Assembly (NCBI GenBank): GCA_007123885.1
Contig: SLGC01000360.1
Span: 1-34,286 of the forward strand
Direction: 5' to 3'
DNA from: Bacteroidales bacterium
GTDB taxonomy: Bacteria > Bacteroidota > Bacteroidia > Bacteroidales > PUMT01
DNA: 34,286 nt
Under the pieces are notes generated by a model. That model did not search any database and was not told the DNA's origin. It was given only the letters and a program-made list of their open reading frames with translations. The translations under genes and the position numbers were made by a program. Below are positions 1 to 8,983 of this stretch, piece after piece. Numbering within the stretch: position 1 is the stretch's first letter; every line of letters begins with the position of its first letter.

Positions 1-10
1 ATTAAAGATA

Positions 11-3000
11 ATGAAAAAAAATCCATTTCATGTTTTGTTCCGGAAAACGAAACTTTCGATGACTAAACTGACGATCTTTCTCATTTTGTCGTTTGTCATG
101 CTCTTTCCTGTCAATGCTGTACCGGATATAAGCATAGCAGGGACAGGGGGATCGGACAATTTTGACTTGCAACAGATCGGCGTAAGCGGTCGTGTTGTTG
201 ACTCTGAAAACGGAACACCTATTCCAGGTGTCAATGTTGTAGTCGAGGGGACAACCACCGGCGTAATCACAGATGTTGACGGTGATTACTCCCTTACGGT
301 TGACAGGGACGCAGTCCTTGTTTTCTCCTTTGTAGGATATACCACCCGGCGAGTGCCGGTAGAAAACAGAAGCGTTATAAACGTTGATCTTGTTCCTCTG
401 GCAATAGACCTGGACGAAGTTGTGGTTGTCGGATACGGAACGCAGAGAAGGGTAAACCTTACCGGTTCACTGGAAGTCGTAACCGGCGATGACCTTCTCA
501 GCAGGCCTGCGCCACAGACTGTGCAGCTTTTACAGGGACGTTCGCCAAGTATGCTGATCTCAATGAATATGCGGGGCGGTGAACCCGGGGCAGGAAGGAA
601 TATCCAGGTCAGGGGAGTAGGGTCGATCTCCGGTGAATCCTCTCCACTGGTTCTTGTCGATGGTGTGGAGATGGATATGAACCTGGTAGACCCTGCCGAG
701 ATTGAAAATATCACCATACTGAAAGATGCATCTGCCTCGGCAGTTTATGGATCACGGGCCGCCTTCGGTGTGATCCTGATACAGACAAAAAGGGGGAGCG
801 ACCGTCCTATGAGAGTGTCCTACAGCAACATCACGGCTGCCAATGTTCCTTACTATACTCCCGACATGCTTGATTCCTATACCTATGCAACAGTGTTTAA
901 CCAGGCAAGGGCCAATGCCGGACTCGGACCAACTTTCGGGCCTGAACAGGTGGAGAGGATCCGTGGCTGGATAGACGGCACATATCCCTATCCCTACAAT
1001 CCCGAGCAGCCGCCCTTCAACCACTGGAGGGGAAGATGGGACGGCAATGCAAATACGAACTGGGGACAGGAATTTTTCCGCGACTATTCGCTTCAGCAAA
1101 AGCACAATATCAATATCGAGGGCGGAGATGAAACAACACAGTATTTCAGCTCTATCGGATATCAGGACCAGCCCGGCATCATGGTATGGGGTAATGACAG
1201 GTACCAGAGATACAATGTAATAGGAAATATCTCAAAGCAGGTAACCGACTGGGCAAAATTTGATTTCAGCGGCAGATTCGCCAGGACCGAAAGGGATTAT
1301 CCTAACGGAGGTGTATGGGGAGACAGGAGCGGTTACTGGATGCATATAAACATACTGTGGCCAACAATGCCCAAATATAACATTGACGGCACCTATAACA
1401 ACCCGGTCATCTATGGATTCAGGGATGGGGGAAGAATTCTTGAAAACAACAATAATGCCCGCTTCACGATTGGCACCGAGCTGGAGCCTGTAACAGGGTG
1501 GACGACAAACATAAGATACAACTATACCTACAGGGCAGGTACCACAACCAATCTGATGTATCCCGTAACCACCTATGTGCCCAACGGGACTACAGGAAAT
1601 ATCGGTTTCCCGCAGACGGGCCTTTATGAAGAGCTGCGCACCGGGCATTATTCCGTATTTACTGCTTTCTCGCAGTTTCAGCGGACGGTGAACGACCACT
1701 ATTTTTCGGTAATGGCAGGTTATGAGCAGGACTATGATTTCAACCGTTTCCTGATAGGTGAGGGTTACGACCTTATCACCTCAGAAGTTGCTGCAATAGC
1801 AACCGCCCTTGGCACAAAGGAGGTCACCGATATGATCAACCACTGGGCAACACAGGGTATATTCTCCCGCCTGAACTACAATTACCAGGAGAAATACCTG
1901 CTGGAACTGAGTGCCCGTTATGACGGCTCCTCGAGGTTTGAAGAAGGCCAGAGATGGGGATTTTTCCCTTCGGCATCAATCGGTTATAATGTTGCCAGGG
2001 AGGAATTCTGGGAGGCTGTTCAGCCTTACGTCCAGATATTCAAGCTAAGGGCTTCTTACGGTTCATTGGGTAACCAGTCCATCAGGGCTCCGCAGATCGT
2101 ACGGCGCGGACAGGCATTCGAAGAGATAAGGGATCCCAACAGGACAAATTACCTGTACCTCGAGGAGATACCGATCTACCAGAGGCTGGGCCGGATTATG
2201 GATGGCGTAAGGCCCAATTTTGCCGATATGCCCTCTATTCGATCGGAGTTTCTTACCTGGGAAACAGTGACCACACTTAACCTTGGTACCGAAATAGGTG
2301 TACTGGACAACCGGCTGCTCGCCGAGTTTGACTGGTATCACAGAATAACCGACAATATGATGGGACCTTCAGTGCAGCTCCCTTCTGTTCTGGGTGCGGG
2401 CGCCCCGAGGACAAACAACGCAAAGCTTGAAACCAAAGGTTATGAGCTCTCCCTGCGCTGGAGGGACAGGGCCGGCAACGTGGGGTACAACATTGGAGCC
2501 TCAGTTGGTGATTATCAGACCACAATTCTTGAATACCTTAATGAAACCGGCCATGTCCATTCCTGGTACGCAGGCAAAAAGCATGGCGATGTATGGGGGT
2601 TAACCAGTGACGCCCTGATACAGGAGGATGGTGAGCCTATGCCCGATCAATCATATTACTATCACAGATGGGGTCCCGGCGATATGAAATACAAAGACCT
2701 TACCGGCAATGGCATGGTGCATCCCGGTGAACAAACCCTGGATGATCATGGTGATCTTTCAATAATAGCAAATACAACACCCAGATACCTTGTCAGCCTG
2801 ACCGGCGGAATGAACTGGAGAAACTGGGATTTCAACATGTTCTGGCAGGGAGTGGGAAGCCGTCCGTTTATACCCAATAGAGGTTCGGAATACTACTGGG
2901 GGAAGCTTCACCACCCCAATTCAGCAATACTCCTTCAAAATTCCTACCATCTGGATTACTGGAGGCCGGCTGATGAAACAAATTTCCTTGGGCCAAATAC

Positions 3001-3310
3001 CAATTCCTACAAGCCGAAGCCATATTTTTCTGCCGAACGGAACAAGAACCTTCAGACACAGACCAGGTTTGTTGATAATGCCAGGTACCTGCGCCTGAAG
3101 AATCTGCAGTTGGGTTATACCCTTCCCCAGACCATCACAAACAGGACTCCTATAGAAAATATGAGGGTCTATTTCTCGGGTGAGAACCTGCTGACATTCC
3201 AGTCATTGCCAAAGGCATATGAACCGGAAAATATGATCGCTTCCGGCACATACATGAGGACCTATCCTATTTACCAGTCGTTTTCCCTTGGTCTTAATGT
3301 TACTTTTTAA
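11..3310 (+). CDS. SusC-like TonB-dependent outer-membrane receptor
   Basis: This 1099-residue protein is a SusC/RagA-type transporter that imports bound glycans across the outer membrane using TonB energy. A signal peptide covers about residues 1-36 (hydrophobic FLILSFVMLF). A carboxypeptidase-regulatory-like domain follows at about 56-130 (VSGRVVDSENGTPIPGVNV). The TonB-contact motif DEVVVVGYG is at 135-143 and the plug domain (LVLVDGVEM, VYGSRAAFGVILI) at about 145-260. The rest is beta-barrel ending in SLGLNVTF, with the usual terminal aromatic residue. Length is normal for the family. SusD lies 28 bases downstream, so the two form the usual outer-membrane pair. Only 10 bases precede the ATG, so its promoter and any sigma/anti-sigma regulator lie outside the window. 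The family is certain; the glycan is unknown. Confidence 0.97.
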   Translation: MKKNPFHVLFRKTKLSMTKLTIFLILSFVMLFPVNAVPDISIAGTGGSDNFDLQQIGVSGRVVDSENGTPIPGVNVVVEGTTTGVITDVDGDYSLTVDRDAVLVFSFVGYTTRRVPVENRSVINVDLVPLAIDLDEVVVVGYGTQRRVNLTGSLEVVTGDDLLSRPAPQTVQLLQGRSPSMLISMNMRGGEPGAGRNIQVRGVGSISGESSPLVLVDGVEMDMNLVDPAEIENITILKDASASAVYGSRAAFGVILIQTKRGSDRPMRVSYSNITAANVPYYTPDMLDSYTYATVFNQARANAGLGPTFGPEQVERIRGWIDGTYPYPYNPEQPPFNHWRGRWDGNANTNWGQEFFRDYSLQQKHNINIEGGDETTQYFSSIGYQDQPGIMVWGNDRYQRYNVIGNISKQVTDWAKFDFSGRFARTERDYPNGGVWGDRSGYWMHINILWPTMPKYNIDGTYNNPVIYGFRDGGRILENNNNARFTIGTELEPVTGWTTNIRYNYTYRAGTTTNLMYPVTTYVPNGTTGNIGFPQTGLYEELRTGHYSVFTAFSQFQRTVNDHYFSVMAGYEQDYDFNRFLIGEGYDLITSEVAAIATALGTKEVTDMINHWATQGIFSRLNYNYQEKYLLELSARYDGSSRFEEGQRWGFFPSASIGYNVAREEFWEAVQPYVQIFKLRASYGSLGNQSIRAPQIVRRGQAFEEIRDPNRTNYLYLEEIPIYQRLGRIMDGVRPNFADMPSIRSEFLTWETVTTLNLGTEIGVLDNRLLAEFDWYHRITDNMMGPSVQLPSVLGAGAPRTNNAKLETKGYELSLRWRDRAGNVGYNIGASVGDYQTTILEYLNETGHVHSWYAGKKHGDVWGLTSDALIQEDGEPMPDQSYYYHRWGPGDMKYKDLTGNGMVHPGEQTLDDHGDLSIIANTTPRYLVSLTGGMNWRNWDFNMFWQGVGSRPFIPNRGSEYYWGKLHHPNSAILLQNSYHLDYWRPADETNFLGPNTNSYKPKPYFSAERNKNLQTQTRFVDNARYLRLKNLQLGYTLPQTITNRTPIENMRVYFSGENLLTFQSLPKAYEPENMIASGTYMRTYPIYQSFSLGLNVTF

Positions 3311-3338
3311 AGCTTAATCAAATAAAAAATTATAGATC

Positions 3339-5036
3339 ATGAATTATAAAAAACTTATCATAAGCCTGCTTGGGCTCATTGCAATATTTTCTGCATGCCA
3401 GGATGACTGGCTTGACAGAAAACCCCTGGACCAGGTCACGGAGGCAGCCTTTTTTCAAAGGCCCGGAGATTTCCTGGTTTATGTCAACCGGTTTCATACT
3501 TCCACCGGCGGTACTTTTTCCTGGAGTGACGTGAATACTGATTATATTATCCAGAGTCACAGTCTTCCAACCCGTCTTGCAGGAGAATCCACCATACATG
3601 ACGGACCCGGATACGGATATGGAAATATAAGGAGGGTCAACTATCTGCTTGAACATTCAAGGAGATGGCAGGGCGATTTTGATGATATTAAACAGGCCGT
3701 TGGAGAGGCTCATTACTTCAGGGCTTTATACTACTGGAGCCTGTTGAGGAATTTTGGCGGCGTTCACTGGGTTGACTTCGTACCGACCATGGATTCGCCA
3801 GTTCTTTATGAAGACAGGACTACAAGGAATGTTATCGCCGACAACATAATAGCAGACCTTGATACTGCTTCAATGTACCTGATGGCTGACAGGGGCGACG
3901 GATACTCCCGGCTGCCTAAATGGTTTGCCCTTCTGCTTCAGTCACGTGTTGCACTTTATGAAGGCAGATGGCAGAAATATCATGACGGCACACCTTTTGG
4001 AGTTCAAAATGCAAATCCGGATAAATATTTTGCAATAGCCGCGGCTGCTGCGGAGCAGATAATGAATTCGGGACTTTACTCCCTGCATTCAACAGGCGAT
4101 CCGGCCAATGATTACTATAATACCTTTAACTGGCGGGATTTTACAAATAATCCCGAGGTGATGAGATGGACAAAAATGGACATCGAACAGGGTATCAATG
4201 CAGGCAGAAAACTCTTCTACCTTGCCTATCCTGAAAACAGGGGAATAACCAAGCAGTTTGTCGAGCAGTACCTTTGTACCGACGGGTTGCCGATAGCATT
4301 GAGCCCCCTTTACATGGGTGATGAGACCATTGAGGATGAGGTGCAGAATCGTGACCCAAGGATGGATCAGACCATCTTTACCCAGGATAATCCGCTATAT
4401 ATATATGATGACGGCACGGTAGATTATTACGATGTGATGTTTGGCCGGATGTTCCAGGATCACAGCCACTCCGGCTCAACAGGGTACCACCAGCGCAAGC
4501 ATTACTATGAATTCAGGGCATACCATCACACACAGCATGAGGAGACCCCTACCCTTAATGACAGGTATGCAGAGGTGCTGCTGAATTATGCAGAAGCCAA
4601 AGCGGAAATGGGCACACTGACCCAGGCAGACCTGAATAACTCGATCAATCTCCTGAGAGACCGTGTTGCCATGCCCCATCTTGACATGAATAATATAGCA
4701 ACTGACCCGAACTGGTATTTCCCCGACCTGTCTCCCATTATCAATGAAGTAAGGAGAGAGCGGTTCATTGAACTGGCCTCTGAGGGTTTCCGTATGGACG
4801 ATCTGATTAGCTGGGCGGCAATGAAATACCTGATTGGCACCAGGGGAACCGGGGCGAAGGCTGACCAGTTCCATCATGACCCCAATTTGCCTCTCACGGC
4901 TGACGGTTATCTGGATATCTACCAGGACGCATTTCCTAATGGATATCAGTTCAAGCTGGATCGCGATTATCTCTGGCCGATACCCGAAGCCCAGATAAGG
5001 CTGAATCCAAACCTGACACAGAATCCCGGCTGGTAA
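3339..5036 (+). CDS. SusD-like glycan-binding surface lipoprotein
   Basis: This 565-residue SusD/RagB family protein caps the adjacent SusC barrel and binds the glycan at the cell surface. A short signal peptide ends in a lipobox with Cys20 (IFSAC), followed by DDWLDRKPLDQ, the typical SusD N-terminal signature. The body carries TPR-like helices (for example GEAHYFRALYYWSLLRNFGGVHWV) and the C-terminal RRERFIELASEGFRMDDLISW segment found in most SusD proteins. It ends in a conserved-type IPEAQIRLNPNLTQNPGW tail. It shares a transcript with the SusC gene and is followed by a strong intrinsic terminator. No glycoside hydrolase follows, which is unusual for a polysaccharide utilisation locus. 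The ligand cannot be predicted. Confidence 0.96.
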   Translation: MNYKKLIISLLGLIAIFSACQDDWLDRKPLDQVTEAAFFQRPGDFLVYVNRFHTSTGGTFSWSDVNTDYIIQSHSLPTRLAGESTIHDGPGYGYGNIRRVNYLLEHSRRWQGDFDDIKQAVGEAHYFRALYYWSLLRNFGGVHWVDFVPTMDSPVLYEDRTTRNVIADNIIADLDTASMYLMADRGDGYSRLPKWFALLLQSRVALYEGRWQKYHDGTPFGVQNANPDKYFAIAAAAAEQIMNSGLYSLHSTGDPANDYYNTFNWRDFTNNPEVMRWTKMDIEQGINAGRKLFYLAYPENRGITKQFVEQYLCTDGLPIALSPLYMGDETIEDEVQNRDPRMDQTIFTQDNPLYIYDDGTVDYYDVMFGRMFQDHSHSGSTGYHQRKHYYEFRAYHHTQHEETPTLNDRYAEVLLNYAEAKAEMGTLTQADLNNSINLLRDRVAMPHLDMNNIATDPNWYFPDLSPIINEVRRERFIELASEGFRMDDLISWAAMKYLIGTRGTGAKADQFHHDPNLPLTADGYLDIYQDAFPNGYQFKLDRDYLWPIPEAQIRLNPNLTQNPGW

Positions 5037-5064
5037 TTCTTTCTCGCCGGCCATTATGATCTGC

Positions 5065-5107
5065 AACAATTACCTGTTATTTCAACAGGTAATTGTTTGC
5101 ATTTTTA
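5065..5107 (+). terminator. Intrinsic terminator of the susCD-like unit
   Basis: A perfect 14-bp inverted repeat (AACAATTACCTGTT / AACAGGTAATTGTT at 5065-5078 and 5084-5097) with a 5-base loop is followed by TGCATTTTTACT. It starts 28 bases after the SusD stop. This separates susCD from the exported oxidoreductase genes, which therefore probably have their own promoter in 5108-5166. Confidence 0.85.
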
Positions 5108-5166
5108 CTATTGATGAAAAAATCCGTTAAGTTTAGCACAAATTACCTGACCAAAATCATAACATA

Positions 5167-6513
5167 ATGGAAATTAAAAATAACTTACCCGGCAGGCGGG
5201 AATTTCTCGGCAGCATGGCAACCCTGGGAGCAATGGGAGCAATCGGGGCAGGAAATCTGCTTTCTTCCTGCGGCCGGCAAAGGACAGAGTTTAAAATGCC
5301 CCCGTCGCCTGAGATTGCACCTGACGGACCTCCACTTAAAGCCGGCATGATCGGTTGCGGCAGCAGGGGGACCGGTGCAGCATTCGATTTTCTCAATGCA
5401 GGACCGAACCTGCAGATCACTGCTCTTGCAGATATTTTCCAGGATCGTATCGATAATTGCCGGCGGGCACTAAAGGAAAGACATGGAGTGGAAATACCCG
5501 ATGAAAATTGCTTTGTCGGATTTGATGCATACAAGAGGGTCATCGACTCGGACGTGGATGTCATCCTTGAAACATCCCTGGCATACAGCCGTCCCCTCCA
5601 TTTTGAGGCAGCAGTCCGGGCAAGGAAACATGTATTTCTTGAAAAGCCAGCAGGAGTCGACCCCGTCGGGGTCAGATCGGTGCTTGCTGCTGCCAGGATG
5701 GCTGAATCTGCAGGACTGACCGTTGTGGCAGGAACCCAGAGAAGGCACGAGCTCAACCGTATAAAAACCTTTGAAATGGTTAAGAACGGTGCGATCGGTG
5801 ATCCGATTTCCGGAAACTGCTATTCCAATACAATGGCCTCTCCTTTTGTTGCACGGCAGCCAGGGTGGACCGATATGGAATACATGCTGAGGAATCGGGG
5901 TAACTGGATATGGCTCACAGGCGACACCATTGTCAACATGCTGGTACATACCATAGATGTCCTTAACTGGTTCTTTGAAAAATACCCGGTAACCGCAACC
6001 GGGTTTGGTGGCCGTCACCGCAGGCATGTGGGTGACATGTATGACTTTTTCAGCGTAGACTTTGCCTTTGATGACAACAGGCGCTACCAGGGGATGTGCC
6101 GTCAGATGGATGGCTGCGACAATAAGGGGGGTATATTGCTGTTCGGATCAGAAGGGTATACCAATTGCCGGGACAGGATATGGGACTATAATAATAATCT
6201 TGTATGGCAATATGAGTATCCTCCGGATGACCAGGGCAGGCCGGGTACCAGGCTTGCAGTGTCGCCGTTTAACCAGTCACATATCAATATGGTAACCGCC
6301 ATCCGCACCAATAACCCTGTAAATGAAGCCATAACTATGGCCTCTTCCACCCTGGTTGCCCTGATGGGAAGGGAATCGGCCTATACCGGAAGGGATGTTA
6401 CCTGGGATGATATGATGAATTCAAACCTGGATCTGCTGCCTGAAAAGGTGCATCTTGGTCCGATAAACATACAGCCGGTATCCCCGGTACCAGGAACACC
6501 ACCCGGTGGCTGA
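5167..6513 (+). CDS. Tat-exported lipoprotein oxidoreductase, Gfo/Idh/MocA family (paralogue 1)
   Basis: This 448-residue NAD(P)-dependent oxidoreductase or NAD-using glycosidase is of the Gfo/Idh/MocA type. The N-terminus has a twin-arginine motif (RREFLGS, 10-16) and a lipobox with Cys35 (LLSSC), so it should be a folded periplasmic lipoprotein. The Rossmann motif GCGSRGTG is at 63-70 and the family EKP motif at 159-161. It is clearly homologous to the next gene along its whole length, so the pair arose by tandem duplication. Oddly, two segments near the active site differ from that paralogue: SLAYS (137-141) where the neighbour has PPHF, and VNMLVHTID (256-264) where it has VEQFVHHID. The conserved His261 and Asp264 remain. 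Substrate or activity may have changed. The substrate is unknown. Confidence 0.9.
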   Translation: MEIKNNLPGRREFLGSMATLGAMGAIGAGNLLSSCGRQRTEFKMPPSPEIAPDGPPLKAGMIGCGSRGTGAAFDFLNAGPNLQITALADIFQDRIDNCRRALKERHGVEIPDENCFVGFDAYKRVIDSDVDVILETSLAYSRPLHFEAAVRARKHVFLEKPAGVDPVGVRSVLAAARMAESAGLTVVAGTQRRHELNRIKTFEMVKNGAIGDPISGNCYSNTMASPFVARQPGWTDMEYMLRNRGNWIWLTGDTIVNMLVHTIDVLNWFFEKYPVTATGFGGRHRRHVGDMYDFFSVDFAFDDNRRYQGMCRQMDGCDNKGGILLFGSEGYTNCRDRIWDYNNNLVWQYEYPPDDQGRPGTRLAVSPFNQSHINMVTAIRTNNPVNEAITMASSTLVALMGRESAYTGRDVTWDDMMNSNLDLLPEKVHLGPINIQPVSPVPGTPPGG

Positions 6514-6591
6514 TTACATTTACCGCTTGAAGCATTAGCTTGATATACCTCATTTCTAAATTATCACGTTTAATTAAATAAATCAATTACG

Positions 6592-7929
6592 ATGGAATCA
6601 AAATCAAAAAGCAGACGCGAATTTCTTGGAGATGCTGCTGCACTTGGAATTATAGGCGCGATTGGTGCAGGTCATCTTCTTTCCTCCTGCACTTCCCGGA
6701 GGGAAGAATATGAAACACCGGTCCTGCTTGACAGGGCTCCCGATGGTCCTCCGTTGAAAGCCGGATTGATAGGATGCGGCGGCAGGGGAACCGGTGCAGC
6801 ACTTAATTTTGTTGATGCAGGGCCCAATCTGCAGATAACCGCCCTGGGAGATGTATTCCAGGACCGGCTTGATTTGTGCAGGAGCTCACTGAAGGAACAA
6901 CGGGGAATAGATATACCTGATAATAAATGCTTTACGGGCTTCGATGCCTATAAACATGTTATAGATTCGGATGTTGATGTGATAATTTGTGCCGCACCAC
7001 CACATTTCAGGCCAATGCATTTTGAAAGGGCCATTCAGGCAAGAAAACATTGCTTCATTGAAAAGCCGGTTGCGGTTGACCCGGTGGGTGCCAGGATGGT
7101 CATGGCTTCAGGCAGGATGGCTGAAGCTGCGGGATTATCGGTGGTTGCAGGAACACAGTTGAGGCATGCAAGAGATTATAATACTACCTTTACAAAAATA
7201 AAAAACGGTGCAATAGGAAAATTGATAGGAGGAAATTCTTTAAGATTACAGGCAGGGTTCCGCCAGCCCGTAAGGCTGGACGGATGGAGCGACATGGAAT
7301 TCATGCTGAGAAACTGGACAACATGGACCTGGCTGTCGGGCAACCATTATGTCGAGCAGTTTGTGCATCATATCGATGTGCTCAACTGGTTTTTTGAAAA
7401 ATATCCTGCCCTTGCAATAGGAGTAGGCGGAAGACATGCCTTGCAAACCGGTGACCAGTATGATTTTTTCAGTGTCGAATTTGCTTTTGATGACGGTCTG
7501 AAATATTATACAATAGCGCGCAGGATCCCGGGATGTTATAACCGGTCCGGAAACCATCTGATTTATGGCACGAAAGGATATACAAACTGCCAGAACCGTA
7601 TATGGGATTATGATCATAATGTTATCTGGGAATATGAAAATCCACCGGGTGAAGATGGCCAGCCTGCAGAACGCCCCCCGGTCACAATGACCGAGCAGTC
7701 ACACATAAATCTGGTGACCGCCATACGTACCAATAATCCTGTAAACGAATCCATCAGGATGGCCTCTTCAAGCCTGGTAGCCATAATGGGACGGGAGTCA
7801 GCCTATACAGGACAAATGGTAACCTGGGATGATATGATGGAATCCTCACTGAGACTGGGACCTGAAGAATACCGGATGGGACCTGTTGATATCAAAGCCG
7901 AACCTCCTGTACCGGGAAATCAGGCATGA
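6592..7929 (+). CDS. Tat-exported lipoprotein oxidoreductase, Gfo/Idh/MocA family (paralogue 2)
   Basis: This 445-residue Gfo/Idh/MocA enzyme is the tandem paralogue of the preceding gene. It has a Tat motif (RREFLGD, 8-14), a lipobox with Cys33 (LLSSC), the Rossmann motif GCGGRGTG at 61-68 and EKP at 157-159. Unlike paralogue 1 it keeps PPHF (136-139) and VEQFVHHID (254-262), segments I recognise as usual in exported members of this family, so it is the better candidate for the ancestral activity. Such periplasmic members oxidise sugars at C3 or catalyse NAD-dependent glycoside cleavage (as in GH109). The gap to the upstream gene is 78 bases, so co-transcription is likely. It ends just before a hairpin that faces the opposite strand. 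The exact sugar cannot be read from sequence. Confidence 0.92.
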   Translation: MESKSKSRREFLGDAAALGIIGAIGAGHLLSSCTSRREEYETPVLLDRAPDGPPLKAGLIGCGGRGTGAALNFVDAGPNLQITALGDVFQDRLDLCRSSLKEQRGIDIPDNKCFTGFDAYKHVIDSDVDVIICAAPPHFRPMHFERAIQARKHCFIEKPVAVDPVGARMVMASGRMAEAAGLSVVAGTQLRHARDYNTTFTKIKNGAIGKLIGGNSLRLQAGFRQPVRLDGWSDMEFMLRNWTTWTWLSGNHYVEQFVHHIDVLNWFFEKYPALAIGVGGRHALQTGDQYDFFSVEFAFDDGLKYYTIARRIPGCYNRSGNHLIYGTKGYTNCQNRIWDYDHNVIWEYENPPGEDGQPAERPPVTMTEQSHINLVTAIRTNNPVNESIRMASSSLVAIMGRESAYTGQMVTWDDMMESSLRLGPEEYRMGPVDIKAEPPVPGNQA

Positions 7930-7930
7930 T

Positions 7931-7986
7931 AAAAAAAACCATTGGTGCTGCAAGTCCGGCGCTGAGCCGGGATGCGACACCAATGG
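7931..7986 (-). terminator. Intrinsic terminator for the minus-strand pair, in a convergent gap
   Basis: A 9-bp inverted repeat (CCATTGGTG at 7939-7947, CACCAATGG at 7978-7986) encloses a second stem (CCGGC / GCCGG, 7956-7960 and 7966-7970). On the minus strand it is followed directly by eight T residues (A run at 7931-7938), giving a classic intrinsic terminator for the 8012-10240 transcripts. It could also slow plus-strand read-through, but there is no T run on that side. Confidence 0.8.
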
Positions 7987-8011
7987 CTGAACAGCTCAGG
8001 TTCAGGTTGAA

Positions 8012-8899
8012 TTAACTTGTTAGATCGAGCAGAAACTGCCTGGCTTTTTTCGCCTCATTATTTACATAGTCCAGTTCACCCATCGACAGGCACTCCACAA
8101 CCAGCGGACCGCGGGTAAAGCCTCCCTGCCTGAGGTTGGCAAATACTGTTTCAAAATCGACCATACCGGTACCAGGTGTAAGGTTAACATCCCTGGGTTC
8201 ATGACTATAATCTTTGACGCACATCCCTGTAACAACGCCGTCTACCTCGCGTGAATCATCAACCGGGTCCAGTTCAGCATGGGTGTACCAGTAAATGTTC
8301 CCGGGATCGTACCAGACACTGAAATTTTGGTGACCCACCCTTTCCACCAGGGCCTTGCATTGCGGTCCGGTTGTATTAGAGCCGCCATGGGGCTTAAGGC
8401 TCAGGCTCACTCCGCGTTCAGCAGCAAGATCGCAACATTCGGCAATGGCTTTGTAATAATTATTCTCCAGTTCGATATTTGTTGTTCCCCCGAATACAAT
8501 ATTCCTGCAACCTGCGTCACCGGCATTATTGATAAGCCTGGTCAGGCCGGATATTCCATCCTCAAGTGAATTCCTGACATCCACGTTCCCATATAAAGAT
8601 GCAATCTTCAGGTTCCTTTTCCTGGCTTCCTCACCGACCTGGTATGCCTCGTCGGGAGCAGTATCGGCAGTAATGATCAATCCCCGGTCAGACGACATAA
8701 GCCCGGCATATTCGTATCCTGCCCCTGCAATACCATCAAATGCCACCCGGTATTCATACTTTGCCCAGGGACGGGTAAAACAGCCAATTTCATAACGTGA
8801 CCTCTGGCAAGAGGAAATCAGTGCAGCGCCTGTCGAGGCCAGCATGACACTGCCAATGAATTTGCGGCGGGAAATTAAATCAGGTTTTTTGTGTACCAT
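8012..8899 (-). CDS. Tat-exported TIM-barrel lipoprotein, sugar isomerase/epimerase-like
   Basis: This 295-residue protein belongs to the xylose-isomerase-like TIM-barrel superfamily (AP_endonuc_2 fold). A Tat motif SRRKFIGS (10-17) and lipobox Cys31 (LISSC) predict periplasmic anchoring. Barrel landmarks include SLSLKPHGG (165-173), WYDPGN (196-201), KDYSHE (229-234) and VVECLS (267-272), which position His171, Asp198, His233 and Glu269 as likely metal ligands. The usual acidic ligand before PH is Lys169 here, a variant I recall from other exported members. Cytosolic relatives isomerise sugars, whereas exported ones next to Gfo/Idh/MocA genes may act as 3-keto-glycoside lyases or epimerases. 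It lies 84 bases after the oxidoreductase upstream on the same strand. The assignment to a fold is firm; the reaction is inferred. Confidence 0.85.
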   Translation of the reverse strand: MVHKKPDLISRRKFIGSVMLASTGAALISSCQRSRYEIGCFTRPWAKYEYRVAFDGIAGAGYEYAGLMSSDRGLIITADTAPDEAYQVGEEARKRNLKIASLYGNVDVRNSLEDGISGLTRLINNAGDAGCRNIVFGGTTNIELENNYYKAIAECCDLAAERGVSLSLKPHGGSNTTGPQCKALVERVGHQNFSVWYDPGNIYWYTHAELDPVDDSREVDGVVTGMCVKDYSHEPRDVNLTPGTGMVDFETVFANLRQGGFTRGPLVVECLSMGELDYVNNEAKKARQFLLDLTS

Positions 8900-8983
8900 A
8901 GTTACTGGATTAAGTTAATGTTTCAAAAATAAAAATTTTCTGCGCCGTGAATGCTGCAAAATAAAAAATAATTATTAAAAAGT

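Noticed and set aside
4396-4413. A short TA dinucleotide run in the SusD-like gene.
   Set aside because: It is in frame (IYIYDDG) and too short to be a meaningful repeat.
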